64,000 bases of DNA from assembly GCF_036016755.1 (NCBI RefSeq), contig NZ_JAYXIH010000007.1, forward strand, positions 1 through 64,000, in the 5' to 3' direction. The notes beneath the pieces were generated by a model. That model was given only the letters and a program-made list of their open reading frames with translations, did not search any database and was not told where the DNA came from. This document shows positions 15,486-23,360 of this stretch, in pieces. Source of the DNA: Aurantimonas coralicida_A. Lineage in GTDB: Bacteria > Pseudomonadota > Alphaproteobacteria > Rhizobiales > Rhizobiaceae. Both the position numbers and the translations under genes were made by a program. Each line of letters starts with the position of its first letter. Within the stretch, counting starts at the first letter, position 1.

Positions 15486-16466
15486 CTAGCCGGTGCCCGC
15501 CAGTTGGTGGCGCGAAGCGCGTTCGACGCTGGCGCCGTGATTGCGTCCCGCGACGATGCGGGTGTCGAGGTCATGCGCGGCGCCTTCGGCCCGCGCCGCT
15601 GCAACGAGCCGCTCGGCCTCTTGCGACGATGCCGAAAATGCGAAGCCGGTCGGCCCCCAGGAACTCTGGCCGATCCCGTGAGCCCCGGCGGCGGCCAAAA
15701 AGGTGCAGGCGCGGGCGACGCGCGGGCTGGTGAAGACGCCGCCCTGGGCTGGCGCGAAGTGGCCGCCGACCATTTCCTGAATGGTCGCGACGGAGGCGCC
15801 GAAGGCAGCGATGTCCTGTTCGGCGAGGCCCGGAAGCGTCTCCATCAGCACCAGCCGGCAGATTTCCGCCGTTTCGCTTTCCGGGAACGGCGGCAGGGCG
15901 TCGAAGGCAGCGATTTCATCGGCGCCGTGAAATCCTTGACTGTTCGGGTCGAGAACGAGGATGACCCGCCAGTCCGTCGGGAAGGCAAAGCGCGAGACGA
16001 TCGGTGGTGGCCGGTCTTGCCTGCCCTTGCCGCCGTCGACGGCAAGCCCGCCCTGGTTGAAGAACGCCGCCCCCAGGCCAGAGCGATTGCCGCGTCCCAA
16101 CCGGGTGGCATCGCCGGTAAAATCGGTCGGAAAGCCCTCGAGTGCCCTGACGCCGGCGGCGACGGCGAGCGCCAGCTGCGTCCCGGAACCGAGTCCGGCA
16201 TGGGCGGGAATGGTTTCGTCGATCGTTATCTCGTGAGTCTGGTCGAGGCTGAGATGACGGCGCATGGCGCCGAGATGCTCCGCCGCTCGTTCGGCGTCAG
16301 CGCCTTCGACACGATCGTGCCCGGCGCGGCGGATCGACAGGCGCGTCGATGGGGCGTCGAGGGCGAGGCCGATGCCGCCGAACCGACGGCCCGACTGGCC
16401 ACCCGGGTCGAGGAAACCCAGGTGCAGGCGTGCGGGCGCTGAGACGCTGACGACGTCTTCTGTCAC
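15486..16466 (-). CDS. mptG: Beta-ribofuranosylaminobenzene 5'-phosphate synthase (beta-RFAP synthase)
   Basis: The product is 326 residues of the GHMP-kinase-like fold, started at GTG 16466. It joins p-hydroxybenzoate or p-aminobenzoate to phosphoribosyl pyrophosphate, the committed step of H4MPT synthesis. APARLHLGFLDPGGQSGRRFGGIGLAL covers the N-terminal strand and loop; IPAHAGLGSGTQLALAVAAGV is the GHMP glycine loop; GRGNRSGLGAAFFNQGGLAVDGG and GQSSWGPTGFAF are beta-RFAP-synthase-specific. It heads the minus-strand operon and is divergent from the pterin dehydratase gene over an 81-base gap, which must hold promoters for both directions. Confidence 0.92.
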   Translation of the reverse strand: MTEDVVSVSAPARLHLGFLDPGGQSGRRFGGIGLALDAPSTRLSIRRAGHDRVEGADAERAAEHLGAMRRHLSLDQTHEITIDETIPAHAGLGSGTQLALAVAAGVRALEGFPTDFTGDATRLGRGNRSGLGAAFFNQGGLAVDGGKGRQDRPPPIVSRFAFPTDWRVILVLDPNSQGFHGADEIAAFDALPPFPESETAEICRLVLMETLPGLAEQDIAAFGASVATIQEMVGGHFAPAQGGVFTSPRVARACTFLAAAGAHGIGQSSWGPTGFAFSASSQEAERLVAAARAEGAAHDLDTRIVAGRNHGASVERASRHQLAGTG

Positions 16467-16547
16467 GATGTCCCCTGCTTTCGAGGTGCCCGCACCCTAT
16501 TATTGCGACTGGAGCCCATCGGGCAAGTCGGAGCGAGGGAGAAAACC

Positions 16548-16919
16548 ATGGCAGCCAAGACCTATTCGGACGCGGAAGTCGAGGAACGGTTGAAGGCGGA
16601 GCTGCCCAGCTGGCGGTTGGAGGGGGGCTGGATTCGCCGCACCTACAAGACCGCTGGCTGGAAGGGAACGCTGATGGTGATCAATACGGTCGGCCATTTG
16701 GCCGAGGCCGCCTTTCATCATCCGGACCTTACCGCATCCTATGCCTGGGTGGAGATCCGGCTGATGAACCACGCCGCCAAGGGCATTACCGATTCGGACT
16801 TCGCGCTCGCCAAAAAGATCGAGGAGGTGGTGATGTGGCAGCCGGGCAAGGAGGACGGCCCGCTGCAAGGCACGCCCGACGATCCGCGCTTCGCCTACAT
16901 CAAATACGACAAGAAATAA
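16548..16919 (+). CDS. 4a-hydroxytetrahydrobiopterin dehydratase (pterin carbinolamine dehydratase)
   Basis: The product is 123 residues from ATG 16548, with GGGAG 9 bases before it; the ATG at 16503 would add 15 unconserved residues lying in the divergent promoter gap. The PCD signature is present: HLAEAAFHHPDLTASYAWVEIRLMNHA (here split as AEAAFHHPDL and WVEIRLMNHA), and SDFALAKKIEE at the end. Such enzymes dehydrate 4a-hydroxy-pterins. With no phenylalanine hydroxylase nearby and fhcB next door, a role in pterin recycling or H4MPT synthesis is more likely than amino-acid catabolism. It starts the plus-strand fhc run. Confidence 0.85.
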   Translation: MAAKTYSDAEVEERLKAELPSWRLEGGWIRRTYKTAGWKGTLMVINTVGHLAEAAFHHPDLTASYAWVEIRLMNHAAKGITDSDFALAKKIEEVVMWQPGKEDGPLQGTPDDPRFAYIKYDKK

Positions 16920-16996
16920 GCCGGAGCGGGCGATCGGCTTTGACCTTCTCCCGCAAGCCTGTAGATTTGGGCGACGGGCACAGAAAGCGAAGCGTC

Positions 16997-18115
16997 TTGC
17001 GCAAGGCATGGATCGATGGACGGCCGGTGTCCATGGAGGAGGCGGTCCGGGCGACGGCTGATCGCATTGGCCGGAGCCGGTTTCCCGTCGTTACCGGACT
17101 GGCTACCGATCTCGCCGGTATCAATGCGGCGATCACGCTTTGCCGGGTCGCCGGCGGCGCGATCGATCACGCGACGTCGAAAGAGATTTATCCGCTGATT
17201 TCAGCGCTTCGTGACGGCGGCATGATGCTTGGCGCGCCCGCGGAAATCCGGCGTCGCGCCGACCGCGTGCTGATCGTCGGACCGGACGCTTTCGCCCCGG
17301 CGCCGGACCTGCCGCAATTCCTGTTCTCGAACGGGCCGGATCTCGGCGGTCGCACAAAGGGCGGAGGGCGGCAGGCGCTGTGGCTGGGTGCGCCGTCCGA
17401 TGCCCCGCCCTTGCCGAAAGCGATCACGGTTGAACGGGTCGGTTGTCCCGGGGAGGGGATCGTCGACGCCCTCGCGATGATCAGGGCCGCGCTTGCCGGG
17501 CATCGGTTCGGCGACGGGCCGTTGCCCGAGAAGCGGATAGGCGAGATCGCGGCATGGCTGAAGGGCGCTGCCTTCGGCTGCGCCATCTTCTCACCCGCGG
17601 CGATGGATGGTCTCGGAGTCGAGATGCTCGCCGGCCTTGTCTTCGACCTCAATGCCGAGACCCGCTTCACCAGCCTGCCGGTTTTCGGTCCGGAGCAGGC
17701 CTATGCGGCGGCGCTCGCCACGACTTGGTCGACCGGCTTTCCCCTGCGCACGAGCTTCGCGCGCGGGTTTCCCGATCACGATCCGCAGATGTTCGAGGCC
17801 GGACGGCTGGTTGCCTCGGGCGAGGCGGATCTCGCCATCCATGTCGCGGCTCTGGCCGGCGCGAACGCCGCCGAGCCGGAATGGGCGGGACGGGTGCCGG
17901 TAATCGCGGTCACCGCGCCCGGCGATGCCTGGACCCATACGCCCGAGATCGGTTTCGAGGTCGCCCTGGCCGGCCGCGATCATGATGGCGCTCTTTTCGA
18001 CGGGACGTTCGGCGGCTTCGTACCGGTTCCTGCAAGCGCGGAAAGCGATGCCCCTCCCTCGGCCGAGATCCTGTCGGCGATCGCGGCGGCGCTCGGCGAG
18101 GCGGCGCCATGCTGA
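16997..18115 (+). CDS. fhcB: Formyltransferase/hydrolase complex subunit B (FhcB, formylmethanofuran dehydrogenase B homologue)
   Basis: The product is about 372 residues. RPVSMEEAVRATADRIGRS, PVVTGLATDLAGINAAI, DHATSKEIYPLISALRDGG and FSNGPDLGGRTKGG match the FmdB/FwdB-like subunit, which in methylotrophs is a shortened, molybdopterin-free relative that scaffolds the complex turning formyl-H4MPT into formate. The start is uncertain: no ATG or GTG lies between the overlapping 16835 codon and the conserved region. I take TTG 16997 (LRKAWIDG) because the AWIDG strand opens the family domain; TTG 16940 would add 19 residues. The stop overlaps the fhcA start by 7 bases. Confidence 0.8.
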   Translation: MRKAWIDGRPVSMEEAVRATADRIGRSRFPVVTGLATDLAGINAAITLCRVAGGAIDHATSKEIYPLISALRDGGMMLGAPAEIRRRADRVLIVGPDAFAPAPDLPQFLFSNGPDLGGRTKGGGRQALWLGAPSDAPPLPKAITVERVGCPGEGIVDALAMIRAALAGHRFGDGPLPEKRIGEIAAWLKGAAFGCAIFSPAAMDGLGVEMLAGLVFDLNAETRFTSLPVFGPEQAYAAALATTWSTGFPLRTSFARGFPDHDPQMFEAGRLVASGEADLAIHVAALAGANAAEPEWAGRVPVIAVTAPGDAWTHTPEIGFEVALAGRDHDGALFDGTFGGFVPVPASAESDAPPSAEILSAIAAALGEAAPC

Positions 18116-19749
18116 TGCGGCTCAAGGACGGACATATCGTCGATCCGGCGAACGGCCGTGATGTGGTCGCCGATCTCTTCATCGAGGACGGCCATATCGT
18201 CGATCCGCCCGCCGACGGCAGGGTGCCCGGCGAAACTATCGACTGCAAGGGCCTGATCGTCATGGCCGGAGCGATCGACATCCACTCCCACATCGCCGGC
18301 GGGCATGTGAACACGGCGCGGCTGCTGCTGCCGGAATTTCACCGTGCGTTCCAGTCGCGGCCGGGTGCGACGGCGCTGTCGAAGGTCGGCTGGACGACCG
18401 AGGAAACCGGCCTGCGCTACGCCGAAATGGGTTTCACCACGGTGGTCGAGCCGGCGATGGCGCCGTCGTCGGCTCTGCATGCCCATCTCGAACTCGCCGA
18501 CATCCCGATCATCGACACTGCGACCCTCGTCGTTCTTGGTAACGACGATTTCCTGATGGGGATGATCCGAGACGGCGAGAGCGAGAGCGCCATCGCGGAC
18601 TATGTCGCCTGGACCGTCTCGGCGTCCCGCGCGCTTGGCGTCAAATGCATCAATGCCGGCGGATCGGCCGCTTTCAAGGAGAATGTCCGCCAGTTTGGCT
18701 TCGACGATGAGGTGCCCGACTACGGCGTCTCCTCGCGCAAGATCGTCAAGACGCTGCAGACGGCGGTGACCGGCCTCGGCATTCCGCACCCGCTGCACGT
18801 CCACTGCAACAATCTCGGCGTTCCCGGGGATTCGGCCGCAGCGGCCGAGGCGACCATCGCTGCGGCCGAGGGTCTGCCGCTGCATCTGGCGCATCTGCAA
18901 TTCTACGGCTATGGCGCCGAGGGAACTCGCCGGTTCTCCTCGGAAGGTCAGCGGCTCGCCGAACTGGTCAACGCGACGAAGGAAATTACCGTCGATATCG
19001 GCCAGGTGATGTTCGGACAGACGGTAACGGTCTCCGCCGACGAGTTGCGACAGTTCGCCGGTCGCGGCCAGGCGAAGCCGCGCAAATCGGTGATCTTCGA
19101 TCATGAGGCGAATGGCGGCGGCGTCGTGCCGATGGACTACAAGCAGTCGAGCTATTTCAACGCGCTGCAATGGGCGATCGGGCTGGAGCTGTTTCTCCTG
19201 ATCAAGGATCCGAGCCGGGTGTTCTTCACCACCGACCATCCGAACGGCGCCCCGTTCACCGCCTATCCGGACATCTTCGCGCTGCTGATGGACCGGGGCG
19301 TGCGCCAGCGCTGGCTGGAAGCCCTGCCGAAATCTGTGCTGGAAATGACGATCCTGCCGGAGATCACCCGCGAATATACGCTGAAGGAAATCGCGACCAT
19401 GACCCGCGCGGCGCCGGCGCGGCTGCTCGGCACCGCCGATCGCGGCCATCTCGGCAAAGGCGCTATCGCCGATATCGCCGTCTACCGACCCGGTGACGAC
19501 AAGGCGGCGATGTTCGGCCGGGCCGCCTATGTCTTCAAGGATGGGACCCTCGTCGTGCAGGACGGACGGGTGGTCAATCGTGTCTCCGGGCGGACCCTGT
19601 CGCTGCGTCCGGAGGCCGACAAGGCGATGGCGAAGCGTCTGGAGACCTATTTCGACGAGCGCTACGGCCTGCCGGCGCGGTGGTTCGAAGTGCCGGACTA
19701 CGCGATCGGGCGCGAGGATCCGTTCAAGGTGGTGCCATGCCGGAGATGA
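18109..19749 (+). CDS. fhcA: Formyltransferase/hydrolase complex subunit A (FhcA, amidohydrolase)
   Basis: The product is 546 residues, the catalytic formylmethanofuran hydrolase, an amidohydrolase-superfamily zinc enzyme that releases formate. The N-terminal composite strand (IVDPANGRDVVADLFIEDGHI) is followed by the metal motif GAIDIHSHIAGGHVN near 51-65. Further ligands lie in HPLHVHCNNLGVPGDS near 226-241, HLAHLQFYGYGAEG, and FFTTDHPNGAPFTAYPDIF near 369-387. The C-terminus carries the usual GHLGKGAIADIAVYRPGD strand. The ATG at 18109 overlaps fhcB and the stop overlaps fhcD by 13 bases, so fhcB-A-D-C should be translated as a coupled set. Confidence 0.95.
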   Translation: MLMRLKDGHIVDPANGRDVVADLFIEDGHIVDPPADGRVPGETIDCKGLIVMAGAIDIHSHIAGGHVNTARLLLPEFHRAFQSRPGATALSKVGWTTEETGLRYAEMGFTTVVEPAMAPSSALHAHLELADIPIIDTATLVVLGNDDFLMGMIRDGESESAIADYVAWTVSASRALGVKCINAGGSAAFKENVRQFGFDDEVPDYGVSSRKIVKTLQTAVTGLGIPHPLHVHCNNLGVPGDSAAAAEATIAAAEGLPLHLAHLQFYGYGAEGTRRFSSEGQRLAELVNATKEITVDIGQVMFGQTVTVSADELRQFAGRGQAKPRKSVIFDHEANGGGVVPMDYKQSSYFNALQWAIGLELFLLIKDPSRVFFTTDHPNGAPFTAYPDIFALLMDRGVRQRWLEALPKSVLEMTILPEITREYTLKEIATMTRAAPARLLGTADRGHLGKGAIADIAVYRPGDDKAAMFGRAAYVFKDGTLVVQDGRVVNRVSGRTLSLRPEADKAMAKRLETYFDERYGLPARWFEVPDYAIGREDPFKVVPCRR

Positions 19750-20645
19750 TCTTCAACGGCGTAGCGATCGACGACAGTTTCGCAGAAGCCTTTCCGATGC
19801 GCGCCACAGCGATCCAAGTGACCGCCGACAGCGAAAAATGGGCGCTGGAAGCCGCCCGCTCGTTCACCGGCTTTGCCACCTCGGTCATCGCCTGCGGCTG
19901 CGAGGCGGGGATCGACCGGCTGCTGACGCCACAGGAGACCCGCGACGGGCGGCCGGGCGTGCGTATCCTGATCTTCGCGATGGATACGAAAGGCCTGGCC
20001 AAGCAACTCGGCACCCGGCTCGGCCAATGCATTCTCACCAGCCCGACGTCGGCTTGCTACGCCGATCTGAAAGGCGAGACGCAGATCGATCTCGGCTCGG
20101 CGATCCGCTATTTCGCCGACGGCTGGCAAATATCCAAGAAATTCGGCGACAAGCATTTCTGGCGCATGCCGGTGATGGAGGGCGAATTCGTCTGCGAGGC
20201 GAAGACCGGCGTTACCAGGGAGGGCGTCGGCGGCGGCAATCTCCTGTTCATGGCGCGCGGCAGTCGGCAGGCGCTCGCCGCCGCGGAAGCGGCCGTCGCG
20301 GCGATGCGGGCTGTGCCCGACGTGATCATGCCGTTCCCGGGCGGGATCGTGCGTTCTGGTTCCAAGGTCGGCGGCAAGTACAAGGGCATGATGGCCTCGA
20401 CCAACGAGGCCTATTGCCCGACGTTGAAGGGCGTGGTCCCATCCGCCCTCGGTCCCGAGATCGGCTCGGTGCTGGAAATCGTCATCGACGGCCTGTCGGC
20501 CGAGGCGGTTGCCGACGCCATGCGGGCCGGGCTGAAAGCGGCGATCGCTCTCGGGCCGGAGGAGGGGGCGATCAGGGTCGGTGCCGGCAATTACGGCGGC
20601 GATCTGGGCCCGCATCACTTCCACCTCAAGGATCTCGTGCCATGA
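19737..20645 (+). CDS. fhcD: Formylmethanofuran:H4MPT formyltransferase (FhcD/Ftr)
   Basis: The product is 302 residues from ATG 19737. It moves the formyl group from formyl-H4MPT to methanofuran, inside the Fhc complex. Family blocks: IDDSFAEAFPMRATAIQVTA at the N-terminus, GFATSVIACGCEAGIDR, RPGVRILIFAM, GQCILTSPTSACY, GGGNLLFMARG, GGIVRSGSKVGGKYKGMMAS and NEAYCPTLKG, with GNYGGDLGPHHFHL at the C-terminus. The length matches Ftr (about 297-302). The earlier ATG at 19680 lies within the fhcA coding region and adds an unrelated leader. It overlaps fhcC by 4 bases (ATGA). Confidence 0.96.
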   Translation: MPEMIFNGVAIDDSFAEAFPMRATAIQVTADSEKWALEAARSFTGFATSVIACGCEAGIDRLLTPQETRDGRPGVRILIFAMDTKGLAKQLGTRLGQCILTSPTSACYADLKGETQIDLGSAIRYFADGWQISKKFGDKHFWRMPVMEGEFVCEAKTGVTREGVGGGNLLFMARGSRQALAAAEAAVAAMRAVPDVIMPFPGGIVRSGSKVGGKYKGMMASTNEAYCPTLKGVVPSALGPEIGSVLEIVIDGLSAEAVADAMRAGLKAAIALGPEEGAIRVGAGNYGGDLGPHHFHLKDLVP

Positions 20646-21454
20646 GCGGCCTGACCTTCCGCAAGACGGCGGAACCGGACCAGCGTCTCGATCTGTCGAT
20701 CCTGACGCCGGCCCATCTGGCGAATCTCAGCCAGTCCGAAATCACCGCGCTGCCGATCGGCACGACCAAGCAGCTGGTAACCGTCGGCGATATCTTCGCG
20801 CTGTCCGGCGACGACGCGGCGGCGATCCGCTTTGAGGGTGGGTCCGAGCGCTTCGACCGGATCGGCGAGGCGATGGACGGCGGCGCGATCCATGTCGCGG
20901 GCGACGCCGGCTGGCGCGTCGGCCGGCTGATGGCCGGAGGGCGGCTGACCGTCACAGGTTTAGTCGGCGGCCTCGCCGGGTCTGGCATGAGCGGCGGCTT
21001 TCTGTCGGTCGGTGGCGACGCGGGCGATTTTCTTGGCGGTCCGATGGCGGGCGAGATGGCCGGCATGCGCGGCGGCGCGATCCGGGTCGGTGGCAGCGCA
21101 GGGGCGCGGGCGGCCGACCGGATGCGCCGCGGCACCATCGTCGTCGATGGCGCGGTGGGCGACAATGCCGGCAGCCGGATGATCGCCGGAACCCTCGTCG
21201 TGGGCGGTCTGGCGCGCGGCGCGCCGGGGCGGTTGATGAAGCGCGGCACGCTGATCCTCTGCGGCGGCGCCGAACGGCTGGCCCCGACCTTTCTCGACAA
21301 TGGCCCGGCCGATCTGTTGATCCTCAAGCTGATGGCGCAGGAATTCGCAGCCGGCGAGCTGGGACCTGTACCCTTCGACGGCGCGCCGATGCGGCGTATC
21401 GGCGGCGACACCGCGGTTCTCGGCAAGGGCGAAATCTTCCTGCCGCTGCGCTGA
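20642..21454 (+). CDS. fhcC: Formyltransferase/hydrolase complex subunit C (FhcC)
   Basis: The product is 270 residues of the FmdC/GltS-C-like right-handed beta-helix. The N-terminal part is LTFRKTAEP and LSQSEITALPIG. The C-terminal half repeats a GxxxGxxMxxGxLxVxGxxG pattern at least six times (AGGRLTVTGLVGG, SGMSGGFLSVGGDAGD, AGMRGGAIRVGGSAG, DRMRRGTIVVDGAVGD, SRMIAGTLVVGGLARG, RLMKRGTLILCGGAE). It is a structural subunit of the complex. It is the last gene of the C1 run; the reading frame ends 25 bases before urease debris begins. No clear terminator was found between them, so transcripts may run on. Confidence 0.94.
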   Translation: MSGLTFRKTAEPDQRLDLSILTPAHLANLSQSEITALPIGTTKQLVTVGDIFALSGDDAAAIRFEGGSERFDRIGEAMDGGAIHVAGDAGWRVGRLMAGGRLTVTGLVGGLAGSGMSGGFLSVGGDAGDFLGGPMAGEMAGMRGGAIRVGGSAGARAADRMRRGTIVVDGAVGDNAGSRMIAGTLVVGGLARGAPGRLMKRGTLILCGGAERLAPTFLDNGPADLLILKLMAQEFAAGELGPVPFDGAPMRRIGGDTAVLGKGEIFLPLR

Positions 21455-21478
21455 CGTCCGTCGCCCGAAACGACGGAC

Positions 21479-21586
21479 ACCCGCGATCAGGTGATGGAAG
21501 GCATTGCCGAGATCCATGACGTGCAGGTCGAGGCGACGTTCCCGGACGGCACCAAGCTGGTGACGGTCCACGAGCCAATCCGCTGA
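21479..21586 (+). pseudogene. ureA: ureA 3' remnant (urease gamma subunit C-terminus)
   Basis: Frame +2 reads TRDQVMEGIAEIHDVQVEATF then PDGTKLVTVHEPIR and TGA. This is the C-terminal third of urease gamma (UreA), where RDQVMEGV.EM...QVEATFPDGTKLVTVH.PI is near invariant. The first ~65 residues are missing: upstream sequence runs straight into the end of fhcC with no start codon or related frame. It is the leftmost piece of a decayed urease operon whose other pieces lie to 25.6 kb. The assignment rests on the conserved tail. Confidence 0.85.
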
Positions 21587-21631
21587 GGATCGGCGCGGAG
21601 GGCGGCCGAACGCCCAGCCCATAGAGATCGA

Positions 21632-21958
21632 TCAGCTACCCTGCTGTACTTCCTCGTCGTTCCCGCCGGCCTGACCTTGGTCCGAGGCGCTGGTCTTCGG
21701 CATCGTCATGCTCGAAGGGTCGCTCGCGACCGCATTCTCGGCTTCATCGAGCGATGAGACCGCGATCGGCGCATCAGCGGCGACGAGGCCGTTCCGCGGC
21801 GATCCGCCGATGAAGCGATAGCCCTGCTCGACCGTTGAATAGTACGCGGTCCCGACGATTCCGTTCATGGTCACGGTGCGAATCATCACCGGGTCGCCGG
21901 ACCCCGCCGATCCGGTCCAAGCAAGAAGTACCGCCGCGATCACGAATGATCTCAGCAT
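21632..21958 (-). CDS. Small secreted protein of unknown function
   Basis: The product is 108 residues from ATG 21958, preceded by AAGGGAG. A signal peptide is clear (LRSFVIAAVLLAWTGSAGSG). The mature part has VTMNGIVGTAYYSTVEQGYRFIGG and a Ser/Gln-rich, acidic tail ending in DEEVQQGS. A longer reading to 22636 is a shadow of the antisense strand of ureJ. I do not recognise a family. It lies antisense within the eroded urease operon, between the ureA remnant and ureJ, with its own ribosome-binding site. Confidence 0.55.
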   Translation of the reverse strand: MLRSFVIAAVLLAWTGSAGSGDPVMIRTVTMNGIVGTAYYSTVEQGYRFIGGSPRNGLVAADAPIAVSSLDEAENAVASDPSSMTMPKTSASDQGQAGGNDEEVQQGS

Positions 21959-22316
21959 GAAGTCGACTCCCTTCTGTTGCCGGCCGTCTGGCTTCGATCG
22001 TTGTGCGTCGAAACTCCGGAGCGGCCTGGCCCAATCCTCGAGAGCCAATGTGCGGCATCGAAAATCGGGCTTGCCGAGACGATAACGAAAGGTGGTTGCC
22101 AGAGTTTCTCGCTTGTCGCGCCAGCTTTGGTTTATCGTTTCCAAAACCCTTCCGACAACCGGCGATCGGTGGACCTTTGACGCGCGGCGGGAAAAGCGGC
22201 GAGAAACCCTTTGACACCTGCTTTCCGGCCTTCCATGCTCCGCACAGTAACCCGGCCAAATGCCGGGCGGGACGCGACCCAATTCGGGGCGACCGTCGAC
22301 CAAACGAGGGACAACC
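21959..22316. other. Gene-free stretch between the small secreted protein and ureJ
   Basis: These 358 bases hold no convincing ORF on either strand and no recognisable urease sequence. Features seen: a TTGACA hexamer at 22211-22216 without a good -10, a small hairpin (CCCGGC at 22251-22256, GCCGGG at 22262-22267), and the divergent promoters that ureJ and the minus-strand gene must use. Confidence 0.4.
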
Positions 22317-22892
22317 ATGCTCAAGCGCCTTTCTCTTATCGCCGCCTCGCTTTTCGCCGCGACGGCCCCCGCCTTTGCCCACATCAATCCGGCCGAGCAC
22401 GGCTCGCTGCTCACCGGCTTCGTCCATCCGCTGCTGGGCTGGGACCATGTGCTGGTCATGGTCGCCGTCGGAATCTGGGCGGCGATGATCGGTGGCCGCG
22501 CGTTGTGGGCGGTGCCACTCGCCTTCGTCACGGTGATGAGTGCCGGCTTCGCCCTGGCGGTCGCCGGAATCGCGCTGCCCTTCGTCGAGCCGGTGGTGCT
22601 TGCCTCGGTCGTCGCGCTCGGCCTGCTGATCGCCATGGCGGTGAAGCTGCCGGTTTCGCTTGCAGCGACGATCGTCGGCGCCTTCGCGCTGTTTCATGGG
22701 GCGGCGCATGGCGCCGAACTCGGCGCGTCCGGGGCCGCGGTCTTTGGCCTCGGCTTTGCCGGCGCGACGGCACTGCTGCATGGCGGCGGATTGTTGCTCG
22801 GCAATGCTCTGGTCCGGACGGCGAACCCTATCCTCCTGCGGGCGATCGGTGCGCTGTCCGCCGGCGCCGGCCTCTATCTGATGGCCGGCTGA
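22317..22892 (+). CDS. ureJ: HupE/UreJ-family nickel permease-like membrane protein
   Basis: The product is 191 residues from ATG 22317 (GAGGGA upstream). The signal-like N-terminus ends in ATAPAFA and is followed by HINPAEHGSLLTGFVHPLLGWDHVLVMVAVGIWAA (given here as HINPAEHG and HPLLGWDH), the conserved metal-site segment of HupE/UreJ. Five further hydrophobic segments follow, with HGAAHGAE near 122-129 and HGGG near 165. UreJ supplies nickel for urease. The frame is intact, yet the enzyme genes around it are broken, so it may survive for another nickel user or may simply not yet have decayed. Confidence 0.9.
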   Translation: MLKRLSLIAASLFAATAPAFAHINPAEHGSLLTGFVHPLLGWDHVLVMVAVGIWAAMIGGRALWAVPLAFVTVMSAGFALAVAGIALPFVEPVVLASVVALGLLIAMAVKLPVSLAATIVGAFALFHGAAHGAELGASGAAVFGLGFAGATALLHGGGLLLGNALVRTANPILLRAIGALSAGAGLYLMAG

Positions 22893-22935
22893 TCGTCCGG
22901 AGCCTTCGAGCCGCGCCGGGCGGCGGGGAGATGTC

Positions 22936-23058
22936 ATGCCGGAATTCCTGCGGGCACCGCAACCGGTTGGGGAATATGATCTGATGGCGATCGGCCCTGT
23001 TCTCCTGGCCGTGCTCGTCATAATCGGTATCCGCAAGCTTTGGAGTCATTGGTCATGA
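22936..23058 (+). CDS. Small single-span membrane peptide between ureJ and ureB
   Basis: The 40-residue ORF starts at ATG 22936 with GGGGAG 5 bases upstream, and its TGA overlaps the ATG of ureB (ATGA at 23055-23058). One hydrophobic span (LMAIGPVLLAVLVIIGI) is followed by a basic, aromatic end (RKLWSHW). The coupled overlap with ureB argues that it was a real gene of the urease operon. No family is recognised. Confidence 0.45.
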   Translation: MPEFLRAPQPVGEYDLMAIGPVLLAVLVIIGIRKLWSHWS

Positions 23059-23360
23059 TCCCTGGCGAAATCTCACGGCCGCGAGCGACATCGTCCTCAA
23101 CGAACGGGCGGTTCCCGTCACGATCGAGGTCGCCAATACGGGCGACCGGCCGATCCAGATCGGCAGCCACTACCACTTCGCCGAGACCAACCCGGCGCTC
23201 GCCTTCGACCGCGAGGTGACGCGCGGCATGCGCCTCGACATCGCCGCCGGCACGGCCGTGCGCTTCGAGCCGGGGGCAGACGCGCGAGGTGACGCTGGTG
23301 CCGCTCGGCGGGGTGCGCAAGGTCCATGGCTTCAACGGCAAGGTGATGGGCGCGTTCTAA
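23055..23360 (+). pseudogene. ureB: ureB with two compensating frameshifts (urease beta subunit)
   Basis: The start MIPGEI is intact at ATG 23055. A one-base loss near 23073 (ATCTCACGG where ATCTTCACG is expected) moves the reading to another frame, which gives TAASDIVLNERAVPVTIEVAN, then GDRPIQIGSHYHFAETNPAL and RGMRLDIAAGTAVRFEPG. A one-base gain in the GGGGG run at 23272-23276 then restores the first frame, giving TREVTLVPLGGVRKVHGF and GKVMGAF with TAA at 23358-23360. Overall length (102 codons) equals a normal UreB. Without correction translation ends early or yields about 65 wrong residues. Either a pseudogene or two sequencing errors; decay of ureA, ureC and ureF favours the former. 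Confidence 0.9.

Noticed and set aside
21632..23036. Large minus-strand frames (334 and 420 codons) across ureJ
   Set aside because: They run antisense to ureJ, whose protein is clearly conserved, and have skewed composition. Only the last 108 codons of the first, with signal peptide and ribosome-binding site, look real.
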